Of a stretch of 64,000 nucleotides of DNA, positions 34,553 to 46,011 are shown piece after piece; position 1 is the stretch's first letter, and each line of letters starts with the position of its first letter. Position numbers and translations under genes: made by a program. This stretch comes from Hofstenia miamia (taxonomy: Eukaryota > Xenacoelomorpha > Acoela): the NCBI GenBank assembly GCA_004352715.1, contig SCFE01000063.1, forward strand, positions 571,372-635,371, given 5' to 3'. The notes beneath the pieces were generated by a model. That model worked only from the letters and a program-made list of their open reading frames with translations. It was not told the origin of the DNA and did no database searches.

Positions 34553-37500
34553 GGAAGTGATTTTTTAATTTCATCTTCCCATACATGTACAAAGGAAATT
34601 GATGTTTTTGTAGAGTGAACGCTGGCTAAATATTGCGTCGAATTTTGCTTTTTAAAAATATATTATAAAATATAAAGCATAACACACATTTAGTATGGTA
34701 TTTAGCTCCACATAATTTTGCTGTTTACTTAACTTGTAAGCGATTTTATTTCTTAATGAATTACTTACATTACTAAATAATACACTATATCTAAAGTAAC
34801 TAAGTTCAAGAAAGTTATTTAGTCTGCAAATATATATCATACTCATAGACAAACTATTAACAACAAATGCTCATTTAAGTAAATCAAGAGGCAATTCAAA
34901 TGTACATTGGAAATAGATGGAAATCAAAATAACATACACGTCGATTGAAAAATGGTATATATACAAAGCGTCAACGCTTTCACAAGAGTAAATGGACAAT
35001 GAATCCAATGAACAATCTCCTCATCAAATATTTCCCGCATTAAATATGAAATATAAATGGAATCGCATAGTAAATTTTACAATTCAAATTTGTGGGAAAC
35101 TGGGATTAATATAGCGAAATACACTAGTCAATAATATAAATAAATTAAACTATACAGCATGCAGATATTCAATATGAAGGCTGTGTTGATAACAACACAT
35201 AATAACACAAGTTAAAAATTATTCTTTTGGTTACGCTAATATTTTGATTATTTGAAGAGTATACTGTTTGTGTATTGAATTGGTGTTGCACCAGGAAATA
35301 AGAAAGCAGTTATTAAAACAAATATTTCAGAAATTTTTGAAGTCAGTGTTTTGAACAGCTGGCTCCATGGTTGAAGTTGAAGTTTAATTCACTCATATAT
35401 ATGATTTTAAGGCTCCTAGAATTATCTTTGAAATTTTTTGCACTAAACTATTACAATAATTCATTATTTAGCAACTACAATTTTTGTAATTTTTTACAGT
35501 TGTATCAAAATTATGTCAGACCAAAAACATATCCTATCAAGGGTAAAGCAGCAAAACAATCTACATTACGAAACCAACTTTGACAAGTTAATAAAGAAAT
35601 ATTTTAACACTTACTATTTATTAGCAATAAAAAAAGTTTGTTGAACTATAGCAAAAAAATCAATGCATTGCAATATTGTGTGGGATCAACTGTTTGTTCG
35701 TATACTAAATGTTCCGGTCCGGACAAGACTAAGCTGAGTTTTTGCAAATGTAATGCAAATTGGGCAAAAATATAAATGGATGAATTGAGTTACGTAAATG
35801 TCATCAATTTCAACGGCCCGAGCATGAGTTGAATTGGGTCTAGTTTCCAAAGCGGGGTTTGAGCCAATATTTTCACCTATTTAAAATTATTAGATAGATG
35901 CAAGAATATCATTAAATACATAACTCCAATTTATGCACATGATCAAAAACAATAGGAACAAAACTGTACGAATCTAAAGATAATAAATTCATTAATTCCA
36001 GTGAAAGAAAAATTAAAGAATTCTATTAAACCTATCAAGGTCGACCAGAATTCATCACAATTTCGATGCACCGTCAACCAATCAGATTGAGGAGAGATTC
36101 CAGGGATATGCGCTCAGTCAAATTACACAACGGAATCTCCACTAATGAGATTCAAATATATGCTAATTGTTGAGGAAAATGCGGTGACATAATAGTAGGA
36201 AAGGAACTTACAAGTACACTTTGAGGAAATGAGGTATTCAGAAGAGAAAGCACAATAATTCAAAACAGACCATGTTGTAAAACATAATTAAATGCAGTAA
36301 AGTAATGGGGATTACTATTCGGTGCACACAGATGATTTTCTATAATAGGTAAAAGGACGCTTATTGATAAATTCATTTAGATTTGATTAGGAGAAAATGA
36401 AAAAATCCCAATCCAATAGATGCCCAGCGGCATACATAAGAATCTATTTCACATTAATGAGTGATAAATGCATACCCTCTTGCAATGGCATGTGTTAAAT
36501 GAAGGAAAAAATTGGAATAAAATTCAGTATTTGAGGCAACATCGAAAAATAATGAAAGATAAATAAACGTTAACAATATTTTGAAACAAAATCATCGAGA
36601 AAAATATAACTGTGTATTTCTATATTTCAGGTAAACAAGGGTTGAATTATAATGTGCATAAGTAAAATCTGATTACAAAAGGAACAGTAAAAACGCGCGT
36701 GTAATGGAAATATAATCAATGTTTGAGGAACAAATGATTGATGAATAGTGGTCGGTGATAAAGAGAAATATACAGAGATAATGTTTATCGGCATCAGTCA
36801 ACAATAAGCAAACACTTATTGACGAAGATTTTGATGCCTGGAGAGTATAGCGCGACTGTCAATGCACCTAACAAACACGTAAAGTGGTTAATCAAGTATG
36901 TGTGCAAACACCTGCAAAACACTAAGACAATAATGCCACCATTTCAAACACCGTTAAATCTTTAACAAAGCTATCTGTACGCAATACTTTGAACTATAGT
37001 ATCTAATCACTAACATCGTGTACCTGAACCATCTTCGAGCATAACAACAAATTTAAAGCTCGAATTTTCGAATGCAAAATGTTTTTCGAGACGATTCAGT
37101 TAGATATAGAATACTAAGTGTAAAATAGTTAATTGGGAGAAAGACAATCGTCGATATAAACGATAAGGTTGTCTATCAGAAATTTTAGAAATATCGATTT
37201 ATCTATCAGTTTCTCACAATAATTGTTGATTAAGCGTGGCACACTCAAAACAAAATAATGAAAAACACTGAACTGCCTTTCTTGAACATCAAATGTTCAG
37301 TCGCATGTTAACCCTAAATATGAAGATCAGATTCCTGAAAAAAGTACTATAATCTACTTTAGAAAAGTTGAAGTTTAAACTTCAATATAGTTCTTGAACT
37401 TTGTTGTTTACCGATATTTACGGTAATCAATATATCTATCGGGACGCAGAAGAAAATATCGGTTTCGATAATTTTACAAATAAAGTTGATTACGAAAATT

Positions 37501-40500
37501 TATTTGATTGCAATTATATAATAGTTACATAATTCCATACACGTATACTTCAAACAGAGAGTGTAATTCCAGCAATATTATATGCGTCTAACGTACGCAC
37601 TATGACAAACCGCATTGTTCAGAATGACTTACAATATGCTAGAATCCTTGTGAAACTAGAGCACATGGTTTTTAGTTTTAATAATTCTTTTAGAAAAATA
37701 ACAATTTTTTTAATGTAAACATCAAAAGCGTCGAACCACATCTTCGTGTAAAATAACAAAACAGCGTTGTTCAAAACCGCAAAGTGCAAGGGGAACCTAT
37801 TTATTTATAATAGAACAATTTTTCCTTTGACAAGATTAAATTTTACCCACGTTGGTAATACAAAACAATTTACGAAATACTTTCTCTCAAAACCAACATT
37901 TATTATGGTGGGTTGCGAAAAATGTTTAAAAGCAGAATGTATTTTACCTGAAAATGCAAACCTGAGGTCTAAGAACGTCAAGATAAGTCAATATTAGGCC
38001 TAAGATTATTATAGTTCAATAAACAATTACTATAATTAAACATAAATGATAAATACAGTGTATATAATTTTCGCATTCCCGCGAAAAACTGAATGGAAAT
38101 CCTTTGTTAGGTTAGAAGAAACCATGCATTGTAATGGTGTACGCATCCGTTAAATGCCATTGAATATGAAGCGCTTTCTTAAAAAAGAACCGCGATTGAC
38201 AGCAACTTTGATTTCGAGAGCCATCAATCTATTGACACCAACTAAAAAGAGGTCACGCACGGCAATGTGTGCCTTATCAATGCAGCAGACACTTGTTAAG
38301 TTAGTGATTGAAGAATAATAGGCGGACTCACAATGTCTAGACAAGAATGCCTGGACATCACTAGCTGCAGGAAAATCGCTCCGTTCAAAGACAAGAAATG
38401 CATTGTTAAATAAAAACTGACTACCTCTTCCAGTGCTTACGCTTGAAAAGCCGTCAAACAATTTGTTGACTTTACATTACGAATGGATGTTAATTAAGAA
38501 ATATATTTAATATAGTGACTGACTAGTAATTTTAGACTTCAACAAGTTTCTCTTTGAAAAGCTAAGAAATTTAAGAACGAACCTAATGAAGCGTGCAAAT
38601 TGCTATTGAATCAAGGTTAAACTCATTTGTAGTTTTTTAAAAAACGAAATAATTAAAGATGATTATTAAATTGTATCACATTTGATTTGTAACATCAAAT
38701 TAAAACTAAATGAATAAATGATAACAACCAGGCGTGATTTTATAGAATGTTTTTGTAGAAGAATTTAATCCAATTTTGTGAAGAGAGAAGTGATTTAAAA
38801 GGATTAGCATATCACATAAATTTTTATGTACATATTGATTTTAAAAGTGGAGGCGAAGGGAGGTTAATCAACAAAATATTAATAATTCATCTCTTATGCA
38901 AACAGCTGTAGGAGTAAAAATTGCAATTAACCCAACAGCAACCTGTTAATTCAACTGGTGAAACCCTTTCACACAGGGAAGTATGTGACATCTGGATTTT
39001 CATTGAGAACAAATAAAATCAGGGAACAATATCTACTGTTTGAAAGATTGACATCGCAGACACAGCTTGTATGATTACTTGAAACAATATAATTTAGGCA
39101 AGGGAAGATTGGCAACACCCACTAGTTTTTTTATTATATTTACCTAATGAATAGTGATTAATTTTGATAGTATACATTCATAATCATGCGTATCTTCTGA
39201 AATATAACAAGTTGATTTTGCAGAAAAAATTGAACAAGAACAGAACCCATTGGCTCTATTAAATTTTTTAAGAAAATATATCTTCCTGAAAAATATGCAA
39301 AATTAACAAAAACAATTTCGTAAACTCCTTCATTCAATTTGTAGAAAAAACACATGGTGATGATTAGTGCGGCCAAACGTAGTGAGGCCCTTTTGAAAAT
39401 GCTAAGTTCAGCAACACGATTTTCGCAACAAAAAAAGAATTTTTTCTGAAATATCTTGCCGCTATATGATAGTGGTAATTAATGCTTACACTGAAGATAA
39501 TAAGTTGAGTCGACTGGGCCTGATACGACCGGGTCATGTTCATCAATTGTCTTGATTTATGTCAAAATGTGATAACAGTTATTGAAATAATTAGCAAACG
39601 CAGTTAAATGTTTTAAAAATCGAATATAATTATTATTAATAGATATTTCACCAGGCTATCAATAATCAAACAAGTCTACCATGTATGTTTAATGGATTAA
39701 AGAAACAAAAAATTTTTAAAACATTCCAAATATATATATTTTTAAAAAATTGAGTAGAAATCTTTAAACATTCGCTGTCACTTTTGAAGTGTAGTTTCCA
39801 ATCAAATATAAAAGACAAAAGAACCGAAGGACGAGGGCTTTAATATTAAATTGTTTGATAGTTAGATATGATTGCAAGAAATGCGGTTGAAAAACAAAAA
39901 AGTCTTTGATTGAAAGGCACTTCCAATATATGCTAAATAGTAGCAATGAATTTGCAAATGAATTATGAAAATCGTTTAATTTTATGGAGGTAAACGAGAT
40001 TGAAGGCGGTGTTTTTCTTATCATTATTATAAAATTATGCAATAAATTAATAAAATAATGATTAGTGAGTCTAATACCCTGGCATTAGGAATGGTAAATA
40101 AATTTCTAACTGGATTAACTGTAATCAAGGTGCACTGTCTGTTATCTGGTTTTACCCTGGAACGCACCGACCAATGACGAATAACGGGACAGCGGAAATA
40201 GAAAAAAGTTCAAAATGCATTAATAATAATAAATAAAACAAATCCGAAAACATCTGCTGACTGACGGAACAATGTTGCCATTAATATCACTTCTACTTTA
40301 TGAAGTGGACTAATTAATGATTTATACTTTATAGGGTGTCAGCCTACGCGGCACCTAGCTTGGGCAACAAACACAAAGGGCAAGTTACATTCACTTCATC
40401 AATTATTGAATAGTAACTCTCATTTTTTTAAATATCATATTTAAAACGATAGAACTTATCAAAATGTATGAAGACATCATATCCCTCTTAACACTGATAT

Positions 40501-40960
40501 ATATATATATATATATATAGTGACCCATGATAAAAGTGGTTGTTGTTCAATTCCAAATGACGCATACTTACCATTAGCGCAAAATTAAGAAGTTTTAATT
40601 GATAAAGCGCATTAACATACTGAACACTGCATATGATTACGCATACATTAATAAGCGTGAATTTACATGCACAAAATATGTGCTGCGGTGGGAAAATAAA
40701 CAGAACTGCAATCATGTCATTCTTTAATCCGCGTCGTGCGTTCCTAAGACTTTGCCATACTTAACCATACCGTATGTTCAAAATTTATTGAATAAATGAG
40801 TATCTGTCTGAACTTCACAATTTAATAAAAGGCTCTTTGTTAATAACCCATTTTAAATCCAATTTATAGGTTGTAAGTCATCTCAGGGTAGAGAAATAAA
40901 TGAATTAAAATGTCTAGGATAATCTAACCAACCGTCGGCAATGTGAAAAGATCAATTCGT
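34553..40960. other. Gene-free stretch with compositional islands
   Basis: No transposon or convincing gene was recognised. Higher-complexity islands lie at about 35690-35880, 36020-36200, 36700-36960, 38110-38460, 38870-39030 and 40080-40400. The first contains ATGCAAAT (35753-35760) next to TTTGCAAAT (35741-35749), a POU-type octamer pair. The island at 38159-38461 stays open for about 100 codons on the minus strand (from a TTG) and about 50 on the plus strand, but neither product is recognisable. A TA run lies at about 40498-40520. Confidence 0.35.
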
Positions 40961-40969
40961 TTATTTCTT

Positions 40970-41280
40970 TCTCTGCTCTTGTAGCTAGTGATATCCCTCA
41001 AGATTCTATGTTTGCTATTTTTTTCTTCCTTGTTGTCATTACCCACCTCCATCAATCTGTATGTCGATGATATTGCGATTTTTTACTTTAGAAGTTCTTT
41101 TGCCTCCAATATCTCATTTGTTCTTGAGCTGTTTTCTACTTGTTTTTGATTTGAGTCCAACCAAGAAATGTGACATCTTTTTTTCAGCGTGTCCTCTAAC
41201 GGATCTGCCTCTCACAGTGAAATCTTCTCCTCGCAGTTCAACTTGCTGTTAATTTTAATTGCACTGGACATGTGCCCTTG
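40970..41280 (+). pseudogene. Jockey-like LINE reverse transcriptase relic
   Basis: Plus-strand frames give DIPQDSMFAIFFFLVV (compare G.PQGSVLS), then after a shift LYVDDIAIFYFRSS (polymerase YVDD site, near 41063), then FDLSPTKKCDIFFSACP (compare FS..KT....F). This order and the YVDD site fit the Jockey group. Sequence up to about 41690 may be its decayed C-terminus. At least two frameshifts make it inactive. Confidence 0.6.
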
Positions 41281-41726
41281 CGTCTCCGTAAATCTAATTT
41301 CGCACTCTTTGCCCTCGTCCGCAATTTTCCCTTCTATACCTCATCTGCTGTGAAGTTCTCGTTGTTCAAGTCCATTCTTTGTGTTATTCCTCTCGATGCC
41401 TCTCCGTTGGTGACCGTATCGTTCAATCGTTTACTGATTCGCAATCTAGACTTTGATCCATTAGCTTCAATAAAATTTTCGAATTTCACTATACTCGCTC
41501 TGATGACGTTGTCAGGTTCTCTGTTCGTCGTCCCAAGAACATCACATCCTTTACTTGCTTTTTAATCATGCTTTTACTTCTACCCATTTCTTCCTTACTC
41601 TCAACCCTCAAACGGCTACTGACTTATTTCCTCATCCGAGCTTCAAACGATCTGATGTCTTTCCTCTTCGCTGATCCGTTGTCTCGCTTTGTTTACTTAT
41701 CCATCTGCTCCTACTTTAAAATTTTA

Positions 41727-41728
41727 TA

Positions 41729-41808
<80 letters not shown>
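41727..41808. repeat. (ATT)n tract at the 3' end of the R4/Dong copy
   Basis: About 27 ATT units with one interruption. Read on the element's strand it is (AAT/TAA)n, directly following a 3' untranslated region of about 50 bp. Confidence 0.9.
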
Positions 41809-41810
<2 letters not shown>

Positions 41811-41858
41811 CCTTGCACATCACAGCTTCATGCTGGTATCCCTCTCAGCTCGGGGAAC

Positions 41859-44087
41859 TCACCAGTTCCCAGGGAGTCTGAGAGCTTTCCTCAGGACTCT
41901 AGCTGTTCCTAACAATGCTGCCTTCTGTGCTACTGCTCCTCCCCACTTTGGTACTCCCAACTCCTCCAAGTATCTCTTATGCTTCTTACTCACTGCTCCT
42001 AGTGCTCCTACAACTACCGGGACTACTTCAACTTTCTTTAACTTCCACAGCCTTTCTATTTCCTCTGCTAACTCTCTGTACTTGTCTATCTTCTCTTTCT
42101 CCTTGCTTTCTACATTTCTGTCCTTTGGTACTGCTATGTCTATCACTGTTCCTAATCTTTTCTCTTTGTCTACCACTACTATGTCTGGCCTCCGTGCTTC
42201 TATCACTTTGCTCGTCTGTATGTTGAAGTCCCACAGTATCTTAACCTTCTCATTTTCTATGACGCCCTGTGGCTTGTGCTCATACCACTTGTCTCCTGCT
42301 TCTAACCCATGCTGCCTGCTCAAACTCCAATGTACCATTCTTCCCACCTTGTCATGCCTGAACTTATACTCATTCTGTGCCAACTTCTCACACCCTGCTA
42401 TCAGATGATCTACTGTCTCCGCCTCTTTCTTACATAGCCTACACTTATCACTTACTTCTACTCTTCTGTCTATATGCTTCTTCACCCAGTTTGTTCTTAT
42501 TGCTTGCTCCTGTGCTGCCATTATCAGTGCTTCTGTTTCTCTCTTCAGTCCTGCCTTCTTTAACCACTTGTTGCTCTCTTCTCTGTCACACTTTTCTGTG
42601 TTCCTCCAGTATTCTCCATGCATTGCCTTCTGCCTATACCTTGTTTGTCTCTCTGATTCCATCCTACTCTGGTATATCTTCTTTCCTTCACTCTCAGTTC
42701 TTATCTTCTTTAACTCCTTAGTGACCTCTAGTAGGGACCCCTTAGGTTGCTCTTCTACATATTCCTTTAGCCCTAGTGCTTCTGCTTCTACAGTCTCCTC
42801 CACACTTAGCAGCCCTTTCCCTCCCTTATGCCTTGCCATGTACAGCCTATCTACATCTCCATTGAGGTTGAATGCTCTCTCTGCTGCTAGTATCTTCCTT
42901 GTCTCCCTGTCTAATTCCCTCAGTTCATTCTTATTCCACCTAACTATTCCTGCCGAATATCTCAACACTGGTATCGCCCACGTATTAATTGCCTTTATGC
43001 TGTTCTGCCCATTATTATGATTACTTCTTAGTACCTTCCTTACTCTCCTCTTGTATTCTTTCCTTAGCCTCATCTTCATTTCCTCGTGATCTGTTCTGTC
43101 TTTCTCTATCACACCTAAGTACTTGTACCCCTCTTTAACTTCCTCAATCTTATCCCCACTGCTTGTCCTCAAACCCTCCCCATCCACACACTTGCCTCTA
43201 GTCATTGTCACTGCTGCACACTTTCCTAATCCAAACTCCAACCCTGAATCTCTGCTTGCCTTCTCCAATGTCTCCACTTGCTTCTGCAACATCTTCCTTG
43301 AACTAGCGTACATCTTCAGGTCGTCCATGTACCACAGGTGACTCACTGCTCTACCATTCTTCTCCATCTTATACCCTATGCCTGTCTCCTTTAACTTTTC
43401 TGTGATAGGTATTAAGCTAACTACAAACAGTAGTGGCGCTAAGCTGTCTCCCTGGAATATACCCCGTCTAAACCTCAACCTATGCCCATCTATCTCAGTC
43501 TGCCACTTTCCCATCTCCCTCTCTAGAAACTCAACCCATTTCTGTGAAACTCCATTAGCCTCTAACGTCTTCAATACCCACTTATGTGAAATGCTGTCAT
43601 ATGCCTTCCTGTAGTCTATCCATGCCATTGCCAAGTTTGTCTTCCTTCTTCTGCAATTCTCCACCACTGCCTGGTCTATCAACAACTGATCTTTGCATCC
43701 TCTTGTCTTCGTCCTACATCCCTTCTGCTCCTCTGGTATCAACCTATTCTGTTCTAAGTAACATGCCAGCCTATTTGAAATCACTGAAGTTAGCAATTTC
43801 CACGTTGTTGGCAGACATGTTATTGGCCTGAAGTTGCTTGCCTCACTACCTTTCTTTGGGTCCTTCTGTATCAGAAATGTCCTTCCCACTACCATCCACT
43901 CTGGACACCCACTCACCACACACTCCTCCAATGCTGCTGCTAGTCTCTCATGAACACTTGTGAACTTCTTCAGCCAATACCCATGTACCTCATCTCTGCC
44001 TGGCGCCTTCCAGTTCTTCATCTTCTTTAGAGCCTCCTTCAGCCTTACAGTTGTGATTACTTCTTCTTCTTGCCTGACTTCTTTCTG

Positions 44088-44090
<3 letters not shown>
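41859..44090 (-). CDS. R4/Dong-type LINE: reverse transcriptase plus restriction-like endonuclease
   Basis: An open 743-codon frame. Residues 20-260 are the polymerase: AWIDYRKAYDS (catalytic D159), G.FQGDSLAPLLF (213-222) and WYMDDLKMY (YMDD 254-257). Downstream is a CCHC knuckle (C550, C553, H562, C567). A restriction-like endonuclease follows, with RRPD (D636) and, 14 residues later, VIDIAVPKD (D651), the PD..D layout of R2/R4-group LINEs. R4-group elements have one frame and cut a defined target; Dong elements are known from TAA repeats. (TAA)n lies at both ends here. The usual N-terminal zinc-finger/Myb region is absent, so the copy is 5' truncated, yet it has no internal stop. The first ATG uses bases from the repeat. 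Confidence 0.9.

Positions 44091-44137
<47 letters not shown>
44091..44137. repeat. (ATT)n tract at the 5' end of the R4/Dong copy
   Basis: About 15 uninterrupted ATT units (TAA on the element strand). The element joins this tract directly. Confidence 0.9.
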
Positions 44138-44138
<1 letters not shown>

Positions 44139-45579
44139 AACAATTTACATAAATTTTCATTACGCAATCTATAGATTGATGCTGTTTATCAGTGCATTGT
44201 TAAGTTTCGCCTGCTGGAATGGTAATCATAAAGAATAAGTCAATGATTACTCCATTTCACGTGAACAACATGTTAATTGTTTGATCTAGAAGGCTAGCTT
44301 CGTAAGTTGTTTTTTTCTTAGATAATATAGTGATCTAACAGCTAGTATCAGTTCGCATTAAATCATAGTGAATTCTTAATTCACAATTTACTGATAATAA
44401 ACTGTTTATGCAGCACTTATAAATGAAGTATTTAACATCTTAAAGATCTTAAAGAAAAAATCATTCTGGCGTAATATGTAATCAATATCTTTATGAGGTT
44501 TAAACGAATAATCAAATTTTTTAAAATTAACTATTGGTATAATACACATTTTTAAATTCTTGCAACATCATTAATTTAAAAGACATCAAATTTTTTTGGA
44601 GATCACTGCAAATAAACTATTCGAATTATCACAAAAAATGTCTAAAATATACATAAATATGCAGATAACATACTTTGAAAGATATTTGTTAAATGGTTGA
44701 ATTTTACCTGTGAGGTAAACTCCAGTTAAAAGAAATCTATACTATTTGCTGTAGAATTGATAGATTTTTCCAGGAATTGAAAAGTGTTCAAGTTTAAATA
44801 ACATAATTCAGAATCAGGAGTAAGTGAAAATAAAATCAACTTGCAGCGCCATCGTTTGTTGAAAGTGACTTTAAAGGTTTTTCTTAGAATTTGATATTGC
44901 TAAAAACATATGTGATATGTAATGATTAGGGCAACCACATTTAGCATTCATAAATCTCGATTTTGGTTCCCCTAAAATTGGATTATCGGGACAACTTTGA
45001 CATATCTAGCCCTTTAAAAGTACAATTTTAGAAATAACAATTTTATAATAAATAGGAATTTACAAAAGCAGAAATATTAAACTTCCTCATTCAGCTAGAT
45101 TTAAACCACAGCTAACATACAAAATGACCTCGTCGTTTTCGAGAAATGTGATTTAGGAACCAGGTAGTAGCATCTTGTTCTTGTGGTCTCTGAAACTTGA
45201 GTTTGTTTAATTTAATCATCACAATTAACAATAAAGTTCATGTTTGTTTCATTTGAACTTGCGGGGTTTTCCGCAAAACTTAAAATTGTTTTAAGAGTGT
45301 GCGTATTTCTTAACTGAACTTGCTCACTGTAGAAATTCGCAGCATAGGATTAACGCTGCTAGAATGCATAAAGATTTCAAATTTTTAACTAATCCAAAAA
45401 CAATCAGATAAAAATATTGAACAAGTTCACTTACATCTTTCTGCGCTACTCAATTCTACTGACATTCCCAGAAGTTCCGGCAAATCTAACTTAAATTGCC
45501 CATATTGCCCTGTTTGTGATCAGATTGACATTAAAATCTGAATTGACCCTTTTGGTCGATATTGTCATTGTTGGCCTAG
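44138..45579. other. Unassigned intergenic sequence
   Basis: AT-rich sequence; nothing recognised. Confidence 0.4.
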
Positions 45580-45693
45580 TAAGGTTGGGCGCACACATCA
45601 GGGAGATGCCGCGCAACTAACTAATTCCCTTATCATTTCACGCGACATCTATGATCGAAAACAGCATCTCCCTGATGTGTGCGCCCGGCCTTA
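45580..45693. mobile_element. 114-bp MITE
   Basis: Inverted repeats of 30 bp with two mismatches (45580-45609 and 45664-45693), starting TAAGGTTGGGCGCACACATC. TA flanks both sides. The loop is 54 bp and non-coding. Confidence 0.85.
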
Positions 45694-46009
45694 TATACGA
45701 TTATGTTGAATCGTGAAAAATTGTATTCGGATGGGAATTATTAACAAAAATTAAACTGCATCATTTAATGGTTTTTGACATTGCTATTGGAGTTATACCA
45801 CCCAATTTGGTTGCTCTTGATCAAACCCGCTAAATTATGTTCGCCAAGTGGAACCATGGCATAACTTTAGTCATTGTTGATTAATCTCCTTCCTTTACCT
45901 AGGTACATAGATCAATAAACCGTGATTCATTTCAAGATATAACTAAATGGAAGCACGTGGTGGAACGTTTCGTGATTTTGGATTCATTCCGAAATTGTGA
46001 AAGATAATA
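45694..46009. other. Unassigned sequence
   Basis: Nothing recognised between the MITE and the mariner element. Confidence 0.5.
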
Positions 46010-46011
46010 TA

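Noticed and set aside
41689-42408. 239-codon plus-strand frame with a long poly-Tyr run
   Set aside because: It is the antisense shadow of the R4/Dong frame plus translation of the (ATT)n tract.
42568-43020. Long plus-strand frames between 41.9 and 44.2 kb
   Set aside because: Antisense shadows of the LINE frame, rich in Ser/Leu/Pro as expected for the complement of Lys/Glu-rich coding sequence.
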